From Rhodospira sp. (lineage in GTDB: Bacteria; Pseudomonadota; Alphaproteobacteria; Rhodospirillales; Rhodospirillaceae), in NCBI GenBank assembly GCA_028277295.1, contig JANQGN010000295.1, positions 1 to 16,140 of the forward strand: 16,140 nucleotides of DNA, read 5' to 3'. Shown here in pieces: positions 7,396 to 14,109 of the stretch. Position numbers and translations under genes: made by a program. Under the pieces are notes generated by a model that saw only the letters and a program-made list of their open reading frames with translations, ran no database searches and was not told the DNA's origin. Position 1 is the stretch's first letter; each line of letters begins with the position of its first letter.

Positions 7396-7628
7396 CGCCA
7401 TCCCTCATTCCGTCCCAAAAAAACCGCCAGCCGCCCCCTTTTCCAGGGCCGGGCTATCCTTCCAAACCGAATGAGGGACCGGCAACGCGGTGCACTTCCG
7501 GGTTTGCGTCTATTTCTTCCGGATTCCCGTCCTGCTGGCGCGGAAATTCAATTGAGAGTGCATCGCTTTCGCAGTACCGTACCACTCGGTTGGGGCTGGC
7601 CTCACTCTCCCCGCCGAGGCAGAAACGG
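7396..7628. promoter_or_regulatory. Divergent control region of receptor operon and AraC-type regulator
   Basis: This 233-bp region between the two divergent starts is less GC-rich than its surroundings in places. It holds a 21-bp-phased direct repeat at 7495-7531 (separate entry) and an AT-rich stretch, GGAAATTCAATTGAGAGTGC, at about 7542-7561, where a promoter or Fur-type site could lie. I cannot assign -35/-10 boxes with confidence. GAGG at 7616-7619 is the ribosome binding site for the regulator ATG at 7629. Confidence 0.6.
7495..7531 (+). promoter_or_regulatory. Direct repeat with 21-bp phasing, candidate AraC-type operator
   Basis: CTTCCGGGTTTGCGTC at 7495-7510 and CTTCCGGATTCCCGTC at 7516-7531 match at 13 of 16 positions. 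Their starts are exactly 21 bp apart, two helical turns, which is the usual spacing of half-sites bound by AraC-family dimers or double HTH units. The pair lies about 100-135 bp upstream of the receptor start. Binding by the adjacent regulator is inference. Confidence 0.5.
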
Positions 7629-8513
7629 ATGCATCAGATCACGACGTCCGGGCTGGACATCATCGTCGTCAATGAGATTGTGGATAGCGCCCAGCGCTGG
7701 TCGACCGTTATGCAGGCTGGCCTTTGGTCCGGCGTGCTGCTGCGGGGCGCGGTGTTCTGTTCCATCGACGACGTGGGCGAGGCGACGACGACGGCGGAGT
7801 CGGTGGTCACCTTCCGAGCCGAGCGCGACACGCATTTGCATCACCGCGCGCTTGAGGGTGGCAGTTTGACCGCCGTCTTCGTTCGGGTCAGCGAGGCCGC
7901 GGTGGATGACCTTCTGGGGGATGAAGGGGCCGCGGCCTTCGGTGTGGTGCCGTGCCTGGCCAAGGCGTGTGGCCGGGCGCCGGGCTGCCCGTCGCTGCAA
8001 GCGGTGGCCTGGCAGATGCTGACCTGCCAGACCGGCCGACCCGGCCGCCGCCCCTATCTGATCGCCAAGGGGATCGAGTTCCTCTCGGCCGTCGTGGACG
8101 ACCATGAGGTTGGATCGCTCCGCCCCGCCGGGCCAAGTGCTGGCCTGACGCCGGGCGAGGTGGCCCGAGTCATGGAGGCGCGGGACATCATCCTCGCGGA
8201 TCTCGCGGCCACGCCATCGGTCGCCGACCTGGCGCGGCGTGTTGGCCTCAACGCCCGCAAGCTGACGCGCGGGTTCGAGGCCCTGTTCGGCACAACGGTA
8301 TACGCCTTCGTCAAGACCAGCCGGCTGGAGCGGGCCAAGAGCCTGATCGAAAGCGGAGCCATGTCCGTGGCCGAGGCGGCCTATGCCACGAACTACCACC
8401 CTGGGCATCTGTCGACGGAGTTCCGTCGCCGCTTCGGCGTGGCGCCGTCGCAACTTCGCCGCGCCAAACGCGGACCGGGCACCACGTTTGGGCCCGGATC
8501 CGGTCGTGCGTGA
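7629..8513 (+). CDS. AraC-family transcriptional regulator, PchR-like
   Basis: The product is 294 residues. The C-terminal 100 residues contain two helix-turn-helix units: Ser-Val-Ala-Asp-Leu-Ala-Arg-Arg-Val-Gly-Leu-Asn (HTH1), then the linker helix with Arg-Leu-Glu-Arg-Ala-Lys, then Ser-Val-Ala-Glu-Ala-Ala-Tyr-Ala-Thr-Asn-Tyr (HTH2), and Phe-Arg-Arg-Arg-Phe-Gly-Val-Ala-Pro-Ser. That final motif is the standard AraC end signature. The N-terminal domain is diverged and cupin-like in position, with a Gly-Val-Leu-Leu-Arg-Gly stretch as in PchR-type siderophore-sensing regulators. It has ATG at 7629 with GAGG nine bases upstream; an in-frame TTG at 7590 would add 13 residues without a good site. 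It is divergent from the receptor operon and probably activates it when its chelate is imported by the FptX-like protein, by analogy with PchR and YbtA. The exact ligand is unknown. Confidence 0.85.
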   Translation: MHQITTSGLDIIVVNEIVDSAQRWSTVMQAGLWSGVLLRGAVFCSIDDVGEATTTAESVVTFRAERDTHLHHRALEGGSLTAVFVRVSEAAVDDLLGDEGAAAFGVVPCLAKACGRAPGCPSLQAVAWQMLTCQTGRPGRRPYLIAKGIEFLSAVVDDHEVGSLRPAGPSAGLTPGEVARVMEARDIILADLAATPSVADLARRVGLNARKLTRGFEALFGTTVYAFVKTSRLERAKSLIESGAMSVAEAAYATNYHPGHLSTEFRRRFGVAPSQLRRAKRGPGTTFGPGSGRA

Positions 8514-8760
8514 AGGAATGGCTGTGATGGAGCGTCCCTGAGGCACACTTGGTTGCGCCGACTTTTGGGTCTGTAAGCGCCATATCCGTCGTGCCCTTTA
8601 TATTGTGGATGCGACGCAATCGCGCCTAAGGTCATGGGCTTCGTCGGGCTGATGAGCGGTTCTCGGCATGATCGAACGCCACGGCCTGCTGGCCGACAGC
8701 CGACGCAGTCCCCAATATCCAAGCTCCGGCCGACCGACGGCATGGCGTGGTGAGGCTGCC
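8514..8760 (+). promoter_or_regulatory. Upstream region of the heme operon, with a weak Fur-like candidate
   Basis: This 247-bp gap should carry the promoter of the hmuT operon. A TATATT at 8599-8604 could be a -10 box, but no good -35 is spaced from it. TGCGACGCAATCGCG at 8610-8624 is an imperfect palindrome that loosely resembles alphaproteobacterial Fur/Mur-type sites. An in-frame ATG at 8668 exists but lacks a convincing ribosome binding site. I see no small gene in the gap. Confidence 0.3.
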
Positions 8761-9660
8761 GTGATACTGCCTTTTGTTTCCCTGGCCTTTGCTTCGCGGG
8801 CCTTTGCATCCCGGGTCGCGATGGCCCTGCTCCTGTGCGTGGTGATGGCTGTCCCGGTCCGGGCCGAGCCGCCGGAGCGGGTGATCTCCGTCGGTGGCGC
8901 GATCACGGAAATCGTCTATGCCCTCGGCGCCGACGATCGGCTGGTGGCCGTGGACAGCACCAGCACCCATCCGGCGGCCGCCGACGACCTGCCGGATGTG
9001 GGCTACATGCGCCGGCTGGCCGCCGAGCCGATCCTGGCGCTGGATCCCGACCTCATGATTCTGGTTGAGGACGCGGGGCCGCCAGAGATCATCGCGCAGC
9101 TGCGCGAAACCGGGATTCCACTCGTCACCGTGCCGGATGAACCGTCCATCGCCGGTGTTCGGGACAAGGTCCTCACGGTGGCGGAGGCTCTGGGCGAGGC
9201 CGAGGCGGGCGCCGCGCTGGCCGCCGAGATCGAGGCCGCCCATGCGGCCGTGGCCGAGCGGCTGGCCGGGGTGACGGAGCGCCCGCGCGTGCTGTTCCTG
9301 ATGTCCATTGGCGCGGGCGCGCCGCTGGCGGCCGGGGCGGAGACCTCGGCGGCGGCGGTCATCGCCCTGGCCGGCGGACGGACGGCGCTGGAGGATATCA
9401 CCGGCTTCAAGCCGCTCTCACCCGAGGCGGCGGCGGCGGCGGCGCCCGACGTGATCGTGGTGCCGGAGCGGACGCTGGAGGCCATGGGCGGCGCCGAGGC
9501 CATCCTGTCGCGGGCCGAACTGGCGGACAGCCCAGCGGCTCGCGACGGCCGCCTGGTGGCCATGGATGCCCTGCTGCTGCTGGGCTTCGGGCCGCGCACG
9601 CCCGAGGCCGTGGCCCGGCTGGCGGAATCCCTGCATCCCGACGCGATGGCGGTTCGGTGA
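8761..9660 (+). CDS. hmuT: Periplasmic heme-binding protein of a heme ABC importer (HmuT)
   Basis: This 299-residue protein starts with a long, hydrophobic signal peptide, with probable cleavage at Val-Arg-Ala/Glu near residue 35. The mature part has the class III binding-protein fold of the heme/B12/siderophore type. The HmuT landmarks are Ser-Val-Gly-Gly-Ala-Ile-Thr-Glu-Ile-Val-Tyr-Ala-Leu-Gly at about 43-56, an Asp-Ser-Thr-Ser-Thr-His-Pro, and Val-Gly-Tyr-Met-Arg-Arg-Leu at about 80-86, where Y82 matches the axial heme-ligand tyrosine of the family. The start is a GTG at 8761 with GAGG five bases before it; an ATG at 8668 would place 31 polar residues ahead of the signal peptide and is unlikely, and ATG 8821 would leave too short an n-region. 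It is the first gene of the heme operon; hmuU overlaps its stop. A cobalamin- or siderophore-binding role is less likely given hutW/hutX downstream. Confidence 0.9.
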   Translation: MILPFVSLAFASRAFASRVAMALLLCVVMAVPVRAEPPERVISVGGAITEIVYALGADDRLVAVDSTSTHPAAADDLPDVGYMRRLAAEPILALDPDLMILVEDAGPPEIIAQLRETGIPLVTVPDEPSIAGVRDKVLTVAEALGEAEAGAALAAEIEAAHAAVAERLAGVTERPRVLFLMSIGAGAPLAAGAETSAAAVIALAGGRTALEDITGFKPLSPEAAAAAAPDVIVVPERTLEAMGGAEAILSRAELADSPAARDGRLVAMDALLLLGFGPRTPEAVARLAESLHPDAMAVR

Positions 9661-10784
9661 CACGGATGTCCGGTGAGGTGAGCGCCACGGCCACGGTCCC
9701 CGCGCCGGGTCAGGACCCGGCCGCGTGGATGCGGCGGCGCGGCGGCCGCACCCGCCTCGCGCTGGTTGCCATGGCCGGGGTCCTGATCGTCAGCGTTCTG
9801 CTCTCGGTGGGCATCGGCGCGGTGGCCATCTCGCCGGCCGAGGCGCTGTCCATCCTCGCTGGGCAGGCCGGGCTTGCGCCGTGGACCGACCACACGCGCG
9901 TTCAGGAAACCGTGCTGCTGTCCCTGCGGCTGCCCCGCGCCGTGCTGGGAATCCTGGTGGGCGGCGCGCTGGCCGTGGCCGGTGCCGCCATGCAGGGGCT
10001 GTTTCGCAATCCGCTGGCCGATCCTGGCCTGGTGGGTGTCTCGACGGGCGCGGCGCTGGCCGCCGCCGTGGTGATCGTGCTGGGCGGCGCCCTGCCGCTG
10101 GGCCTGGCCGGAGTGGGGCGTGACCTGCTGCTGCCGCTGGCGGCGTTCGGCGGTGGGCTGGCCACCACCTGGCTGGTCTACCGCATCGCCAGCCATGACG
10201 GCCGCACCGAGGTGGCGACCTTGTTGCTGGCCGGCATCGCCCTGAACGCGGTGGCCGGCGCGGCGATTGGCGTGCTGGTCTTCGTCAGCGACGACCAGGC
10301 CCTGCGCGATCTGAACTTCTGGCTGCTGGGCAGCCTGGGTGGCGTCACCTGGGACCGGCTGCTGATCGCGGCACCCTTGATGCTGGCGCCGGCCCTGGCG
10401 GCGCTGGTGCTGGCGCGACCCCTGAACGCGTTGCTGTTCGGCGAGACCGAGGCCGTGCACATGGGCTTCGACGTGGAGCGCACCAAGCGCCTGGTGGTGG
10501 TGTTGGCGGCCCTGGCCGTGGGGTCCTCGGTGGCGTTGACGGGGGTGATCGGCTTCGTGGGACTGGTGGTGCCACACCTGGTGCGGATGACCATCGGCCC
10601 GGATCACCGGGTCTTGCTGCCGGCGTCGCTGATGCTGGGCGCCAGCTTGCTCTTGCTGGCCGATCTGCTGGCGCGCACACTGGTCCTGCCGGCCGAACTG
10701 CCCATCGGCATCCTGACGAGCGTCATCGGCGGCCCGTTCTTCCTCTGGCTGTTGCTGCGCCGGCGTGGCCTGGGGCTATGGTAA
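9657..10784 (+). CDS. hmuU: Heme ABC transporter permease (HmuU, FecCD family)
   Basis: The product is 375 residues and about 9-10 transmembrane helices fit, as in BtuC/HmuU. The family core lies at about residues 91-131: Leu-Arg-Leu-Pro-Arg, then Gly-Ala-Ala-Met-Gln-Gly-Leu-Phe-Arg-Asn-Pro-Leu-Ala-Asp-Pro-Gly. Further on are Ala-Gly-Ile-Ala-Leu-Asn-Ala and Gly-Phe-Val-Gly-Leu-Val-Val-Pro-His, which are also conserved and near the ATPase coupling helix and gate. A cytosolic loop follows the Gly-Glu-Thr-Glu-Ala-Val-His segment. The chosen start is a GTG at 9657 overlapping the hmuT stop as GTGA; an ATG at 9666 preceded by GGTGA is an alternative that drops three residues. It forms the homodimeric channel that receives heme from HmuT and passes it to the cytosol with HmuV driving. 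Confidence 0.92.
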   Translation: MTRMSGEVSATATVPAPGQDPAAWMRRRGGRTRLALVAMAGVLIVSVLLSVGIGAVAISPAEALSILAGQAGLAPWTDHTRVQETVLLSLRLPRAVLGILVGGALAVAGAAMQGLFRNPLADPGLVGVSTGAALAAAVVIVLGGALPLGLAGVGRDLLLPLAAFGGGLATTWLVYRIASHDGRTEVATLLLAGIALNAVAGAAIGVLVFVSDDQALRDLNFWLLGSLGGVTWDRLLIAAPLMLAPALAALVLARPLNALLFGETEAVHMGFDVERTKRLVVVLAALAVGSSVALTGVIGFVGLVVPHLVRMTIGPDHRVLLPASLMLGASLLLLADLLARTLVLPAELPIGILTSVIGGPFFLWLLLRRRGLGLW

Positions 10785-10796
10785 GGGGAGGGGGGG

Positions 10797-11591
10797 ATGC
10801 TCGCCGGATCCGATCTCACCGTCATCCGCCGGGGCCGGCGTCTCCTGGACGGTGTGACCCTGGCGGTGCCAGGTGCCTCGCTGACCGCCCTGATCGGACC
10901 CAACGGCGCCGGTAAGTCGACCCTGTTGCACGTCCTGTCCGGCGCCTTGACGCCCGAGGCTGGCCAGGTCCGATTTCTCGACCGTCCGCTTGGCGACTGG
11001 CCACGCGCCGACCTGGCGCGGCGGCGCGCCGTGCTGCCGCAGTCCTCGACGCTGTCGTTTCCCTTCCGTGCCCTGGACGTGGTGCTGATGGGCCGGAGCG
11101 CCCACGCGGGGCGGTCCAGCCACGACCATGATTTGGCCGTGGCCGTCGCCGCCCTGACGGCCGTGGACGCGCTGGCCCTGGCGGAGCGGATCTACCCCAC
11201 CCTCTCGGGCGGCGAGCGCCAGCGGGTCCAACTCGCCCGCGTCATGGCCCAGATCTGGACCGATGACGACGGGGAGGGCCAGGGCCGGACGCCCCGGGTT
11301 CTGCTGCTCGACGAGCCCACCAACAACCTCGACCTGTTGCATCAGCATCAGCTCATGCGGTTCGCGCGGCATCTGGCGGACCAGGGCGTGGGTGTGCTGG
11401 CCGTCCTGCACGACCCCAACCTCGCCGCCCTGTACGCCGACCGCATGGTGGTGCTGGCGGACGGCCGTATGGTCGCCGACGGTCCCGTGGATGCGGTCAT
11501 GACCGAGGCCGTCATCGCTCGTGTCTTCGGCTTGCCGGTGACCGTGCAGCGTCATCCCACCCGGGGCACGCCCCATCTTGTCCCCGTGTGA
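10797..11591 (+). CDS. hmuV: Heme ABC transporter ATP-binding protein (HmuV)
   Basis: This 264-residue ATPase has Walker A Gly-Pro-Asn-Gly-Ala-Gly-Lys-Ser-Thr at 34-42, Q-loop glutamine at 82, signature Leu-Ser-Gly-Gly-Glu-Arg-Gln-Arg at 136-143, Walker B Val-Leu-Leu-Leu-Asp-Glu-Pro at 168-174 and the switch His at 205. An acidic, polar insertion, Trp-Thr-Asp-Asp-Asp-Gly-Glu, sits between the signature helix and Walker B, which is common in HmuV proteins. Before the ATG at 10797 there is a very purine-rich AAGGGGAGGGGGG, an unusually strong ribosome binding site. It starts 12 bp after hmuU, so it is in the same operon. It powers heme import through HmuU. Start and end are clear. Confidence 0.93.
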   Translation: MLAGSDLTVIRRGRRLLDGVTLAVPGASLTALIGPNGAGKSTLLHVLSGALTPEAGQVRFLDRPLGDWPRADLARRRAVLPQSSTLSFPFRALDVVLMGRSAHAGRSSHDHDLAVAVAALTAVDALALAERIYPTLSGGERQRVQLARVMAQIWTDDDGEGQGRTPRVLLLDEPTNNLDLLHQHQLMRFARHLADQGVGVLAVLHDPNLAALYADRMVVLADGRMVADGPVDAVMTEAVIARVFGLPVTVQRHPTRGTPHLVPV

Positions 11592-11631
11592 GGGGACCAT
11601 CATCCAGGATCTCGGTCAGGGAGAGGTCGCG

Positions 11632-11961
11632 ATGTTCATTGCCATGAACCGGTTTCAGGTGTTGACGGACCATGCCGACGCCTTCGAGGCTGTGTGGAAA
11701 ACCCGCGAAAGCCGCCTGACGGACCAGCCGGGCTTCGTCGCCTTCCACATGCTGAAGGGACCGGATGCGGAAGCCGGGGAGACCATCCTCTATGCCAGCC
11801 ATACCATCTGGCGGTCGCGGGAGGACTTCGAGGCCTGGACCCGCTCCCAGTCCTTCCGCGACGCTCACAAGGACGGCGGCCGCACCCGACACATGTATCA
11901 GGGCGGGCCCCGCTTCGAGGGCTTCGAGGTGATCCAGGAGGTCACGGGCGGCGATGGGTGA
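11632..11961 (+). CDS. IsdG-family heme-degrading monooxygenase (HmuQ/HmuD-like)
   Basis: This 109-residue protein is an antibiotic-biosynthesis-monooxygenase (ABM) fold member and carries the IsdG catalytic triad. Asn6 in Met-Asn-Arg-Phe aligns with IsdG Asn7, Trp69 in Glu-Ala-Trp-Thr with Trp67, and His79 in Asp-Ala-His-Lys with His77, with the same Trp-to-His spacing of 10. Enzymes of this type open the porphyrin ring with O2 and an electron donor and release iron. The ATG at 11632 follows GGGAGAGG; a TTG at 11578 is rejected because it overlaps the hmuV end and has no ribosome binding site. It lies in the middle of the heme operon and its stop overlaps the hutW start by 8 bp. It takes the position HutZ has in Vibrio-type operons. 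Cytosolic. Confidence 0.85.
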   Translation: MFIAMNRFQVLTDHADAFEAVWKTRESRLTDQPGFVAFHMLKGPDAEAGETILYASHTIWRSREDFEAWTRSQSFRDAHKDGGRTRHMYQGGPRFEGFEVIQEVTGGDG

Positions 11962-13399
11962 GCCCCCATCCCTGGTGGAGGCCGATGGACCGGCGCGGGC
12001 GGCGGCGGCGGTACCGGAGGGCCTGCGCGCGCGTCTGGGCGGTGATCCGCTGACCCAGGCGTTCGCGACCCGGCGCTCGTCGCACTGGTTCGCCCGCCGC
12101 CCCCTGCCGGTGGATGATCCGGCCGCCACCTGGGAGGCGCTGCTCTGCGTGCCCCGAACCGGCAAGACCGTCGCCTACATCCATGTGCCGTTCTGCGATA
12201 ATCACTGCCTGTTCTGCGGTTTCTACCGGAACCCCGCGAAGGGCCGCTTCTCCGGACCCTATGTCTCGGCCCTGGTCCGGGAGATGGAACGGGAGGCCGA
12301 TCGGCCGGCCGTCCGGTCGGCGCCGATCGCGGCGGTCTACGTTGGCGGCGGGACCCCGACGGCGCTGGAGGCCGCCGACCTGCACCGGCTGATCACGACC
12401 GCGCGGACACACCTGCCGCTGACGCCGGATTGCGAGATCACCATCGAGGGCCGGGTGCACGGCTTCGACGCGGAGCGCGTCTCGGCCTGCCTGGAGGCCG
12501 GCGCAAACCGCTTTTCGATCGGCATCCAGACCTTTGATACGACCCTGCGCCAGCGCCTGGGGCGCAAGGCCGACCGGGCGGCGGCCGAGCGGGTCCTGGC
12601 GGACCTGCGCGACCGGGACCGGGCGGCGGTGATCTGCGATCTGATCTACGGCCTGCCCGGCCAGACCCCGGAGACCTGGCGCGCGGATCTGCGGACCGTC
12701 GTCGACCTGGACCTCGACGGGGTCGATCTCTACGCCCTGACCATGATTCCCGATAGCCCCCTGGCGCTGTCCATCGACAAGGGCGCCCTGCCGCCGGCCC
12801 TGGCGCTGGACGAACAGGCGCGCCTCTACGCCGCCGGGCTGGAGACCCTGGAGGCCGCCGGCTGGCGTCACCTGAGCCAGGCGCACTGGGCGCGCACGCC
12901 CCGGGAGCGCAACCTCTACAACCAGGCGGTCAAGGAACGCGCGCCATGCCTCGCCTATGGCTCCGGCGCCGGGGGATTGCTGGCGGGGCATCGCTACGTC
13001 CTGGATGGTGACGAAGTGTCCTACCGCCAGCGCATCGCCAGCGGCGAGAAACCCTTGGCCATGATGTTCGCGCCCGCCGACGATCTGCCGGGGCAAGCCG
13101 CGCTGTCCGCCAGCCTGGAGACCGGGCGCATCCTGCCCGGCCGGCTGGAGGCCCTCGTGGGTGCCGGTTTCGCGGCCATGCTGGCGCCGGTCCTGGAGCA
13201 CTGGGCCGAGGCCGGCCTGATCACGCCACGGCCGGGCGGATTCGCGCTGACCCGGGCGGGCTGGTTCTGGCAGGCCAACCTGATCGTCGGCTTGCAAGAG
13301 ATGCTCGTGCTGTTTCACAACGGTCCCCCCGAACCGTCCTCCCCAACACGACAGGAGCATCCTCGCCATGCCCGACACCGCCACCACCCGGCCGGATGA
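11954..13399 (+). CDS. hutW: Anaerobic heme-degrading radical SAM enzyme (HutW/ChuW)
   Basis: The 481-residue product has a radical SAM cluster motif Cys-x3-Cys-x2-Cys at C81, C85 and C88, preceded by Ala-Tyr-Ile-His-Val-Pro-Phe as in the HemN/HemW/ChuW group. Gly-Gly-Gly-Thr-Pro-Thr near residue 133 is the SAM-binding GGE-type segment. HemN-like features include Phe-Ser-Ile-Gly-Ile-Gln-Thr-Phe and Leu-Ile-Tyr-Gly-Leu-Pro-Gly-Gln. ChuW methylates and opens heme without O2, giving a linear tetrapyrrole and free iron. HemW or HemN are the alternatives, but the placement in a heme-uptake operon next to hutX decides for HutW. GGAGGT about 11 bp before ATG 11954 supports the start. The last 32 bp overlap hutX out of frame, so translation is probably coupled. 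Confidence 0.92.
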   Translation: MGEPPSLVEADGPARAAAAVPEGLRARLGGDPLTQAFATRRSSHWFARRPLPVDDPAATWEALLCVPRTGKTVAYIHVPFCDNHCLFCGFYRNPAKGRFSGPYVSALVREMEREADRPAVRSAPIAAVYVGGGTPTALEAADLHRLITTARTHLPLTPDCEITIEGRVHGFDAERVSACLEAGANRFSIGIQTFDTTLRQRLGRKADRAAAERVLADLRDRDRAAVICDLIYGLPGQTPETWRADLRTVVDLDLDGVDLYALTMIPDSPLALSIDKGALPPALALDEQARLYAAGLETLEAAGWRHLSQAHWARTPRERNLYNQAVKERAPCLAYGSGAGGLLAGHRYVLDGDEVSYRQRIASGEKPLAMMFAPADDLPGQAALSASLETGRILPGRLEALVGAGFAAMLAPVLEHWAEAGLITPRPGGFALTRAGWFWQANLIVGLQEMLVLFHNGPPEPSSPTRQEHPRHARHRHHPAG

Positions 13400-13928
13400 G
13401 GCCCGCGCCGCCGCCCTGGCCGCTGTCACGGCCCATTTCGCGGAGTCCACTGACGGGGTGTTCGAGGCCATCGCCGCCGAGCACGGCCTCACGCCACGCG
13501 AGGTTGCCGGCTGTCTGCCCCCGTCCACGGGGATCCGGGTGCCGGGCGACCTGTTCGAGGAGATCATGCACGACGTGGCCACCTGGGGCGTGGTCACGTT
13601 CCTGGTCCATACCCCGGACTTGATCCTGGAGTGCGCCGGGACCGTGCCCAAGGGCAAGGTCGCCCAGGGGTACTTCAACCTGATCGGTGACAGCCCCATC
13701 GGGGGGCATTTGCGGTCCCAGAACTGCCGCGACATTCAGTTCGTCAGCCGCACCCTCATGGGCACCGAGTCCCACGGCATTCTGTTCTTTAACGGGGACG
13801 GTGGCGTCATGTTCAAGATCTTCGTTGGCCGCGATAAGCATCACCGCCTCGACCCCGATCAGGTAGGTCGCTTCAAGGACCTCCGCGACCGGCTCGCCGG
13901 GCGGGCGGTGTCGGAAGGGGCCAGCTGA
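13368..13928 (+). CDS. hutX: Cytosolic heme carrier (HutX/ChuX family)
   Basis: The product is 186 residues, the usual size of the family. It lacks a signal peptide and membrane segments. The central part has Leu-Ile-Leu-Glu-Cys-Ala-Gly-Thr-Val-Pro-Lys-Gly-Lys, Gly-Tyr-Phe-Asn-Leu, and the His-Leu-Arg-Ser-Gln segment, matching the HutX/ChuX core. A later Asp-Lys-His-His-Arg motif follows Phe-Lys-Ile-Phe-Val-Gly-Arg. HutX binds heme in the cytosol and passes it to the degrading enzyme; in ChuX-type organisms the partner is ChuW and in Vibrio HutZ. AGGAG stands about 10 bp before ATG 13368. It is the last gene of the operon and is followed 119 bp later by a strong terminator. Confidence 0.92.
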   Translation: MPDTATTRPDEARAAALAAVTAHFAESTDGVFEAIAAEHGLTPREVAGCLPPSTGIRVPGDLFEEIMHDVATWGVVTFLVHTPDLILECAGTVPKGKVAQGYFNLIGDSPIGGHLRSQNCRDIQFVSRTLMGTESHGILFFNGDGGVMFKIFVGRDKHHRLDPDQVGRFKDLRDRLAGRAVSEGAS

Positions 13929-14047
13929 CACCGACGTCCATGGAGACTGCCGGCCGGTCGACAGGTCTCTCGCCTGATGTGGGAGCCCTGGCGCGGCCGC
14001 CTCGGATGTTGCCAGACGGTCCGTGTCGGGGATATGACTTGGTCGAC

Positions 14048-14077
14048 ACGGGCCGCTCCCGGCCCGTCCGTTGTTTT
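14048..14077 (+). terminator. Rho-independent terminator of the heme operon
   Basis: ACGGGCCG-CTCC-CGGCCCGT at 14048-14067 is a perfect 8-bp GC-rich stem with a 4-nt loop. It is followed by CCGTTGTTTT, a U-rich tail, ending at 14077. It lies 119 bp after the hutX stop and upstream of the amino-acid ABC gene, so it separates the two operons. Confidence 0.85.
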
Positions 14078-14109
14078 CATGACCAGAAGCCGCCCGGGAG
14101 ACCGCCATC

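Noticed and set aside
6250..7869. Plus-strand frame of over 500 codons across the receptor gene and the divergent region
   Set aside because: It opposes an intact TonB-dependent receptor and runs through the regulatory region into the regulator in a different frame; no domain seen.
8668..8760. Longer start for hmuT at ATG 8668
   Set aside because: It would put 31 polar residues before the signal peptide and has no good ribosome binding site, whereas GTG 8761 has GAGG at five bases.
9003..10607. Very long open frame on the minus strand opposite hmuT/hmuU (over 500 codons)
   Set aside because: It is antisense to two clear family members and its translation is low-complexity, rich in Gln, Arg, Gly and His, as expected for the shadow of a GC-rich gene.
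11942..13735. Nearly 600-codon minus-strand frame opposite hutW/hutX
   Set aside because: It covers genes with intact motifs on the plus strand; the translation has no recognisable domain and a biased composition.
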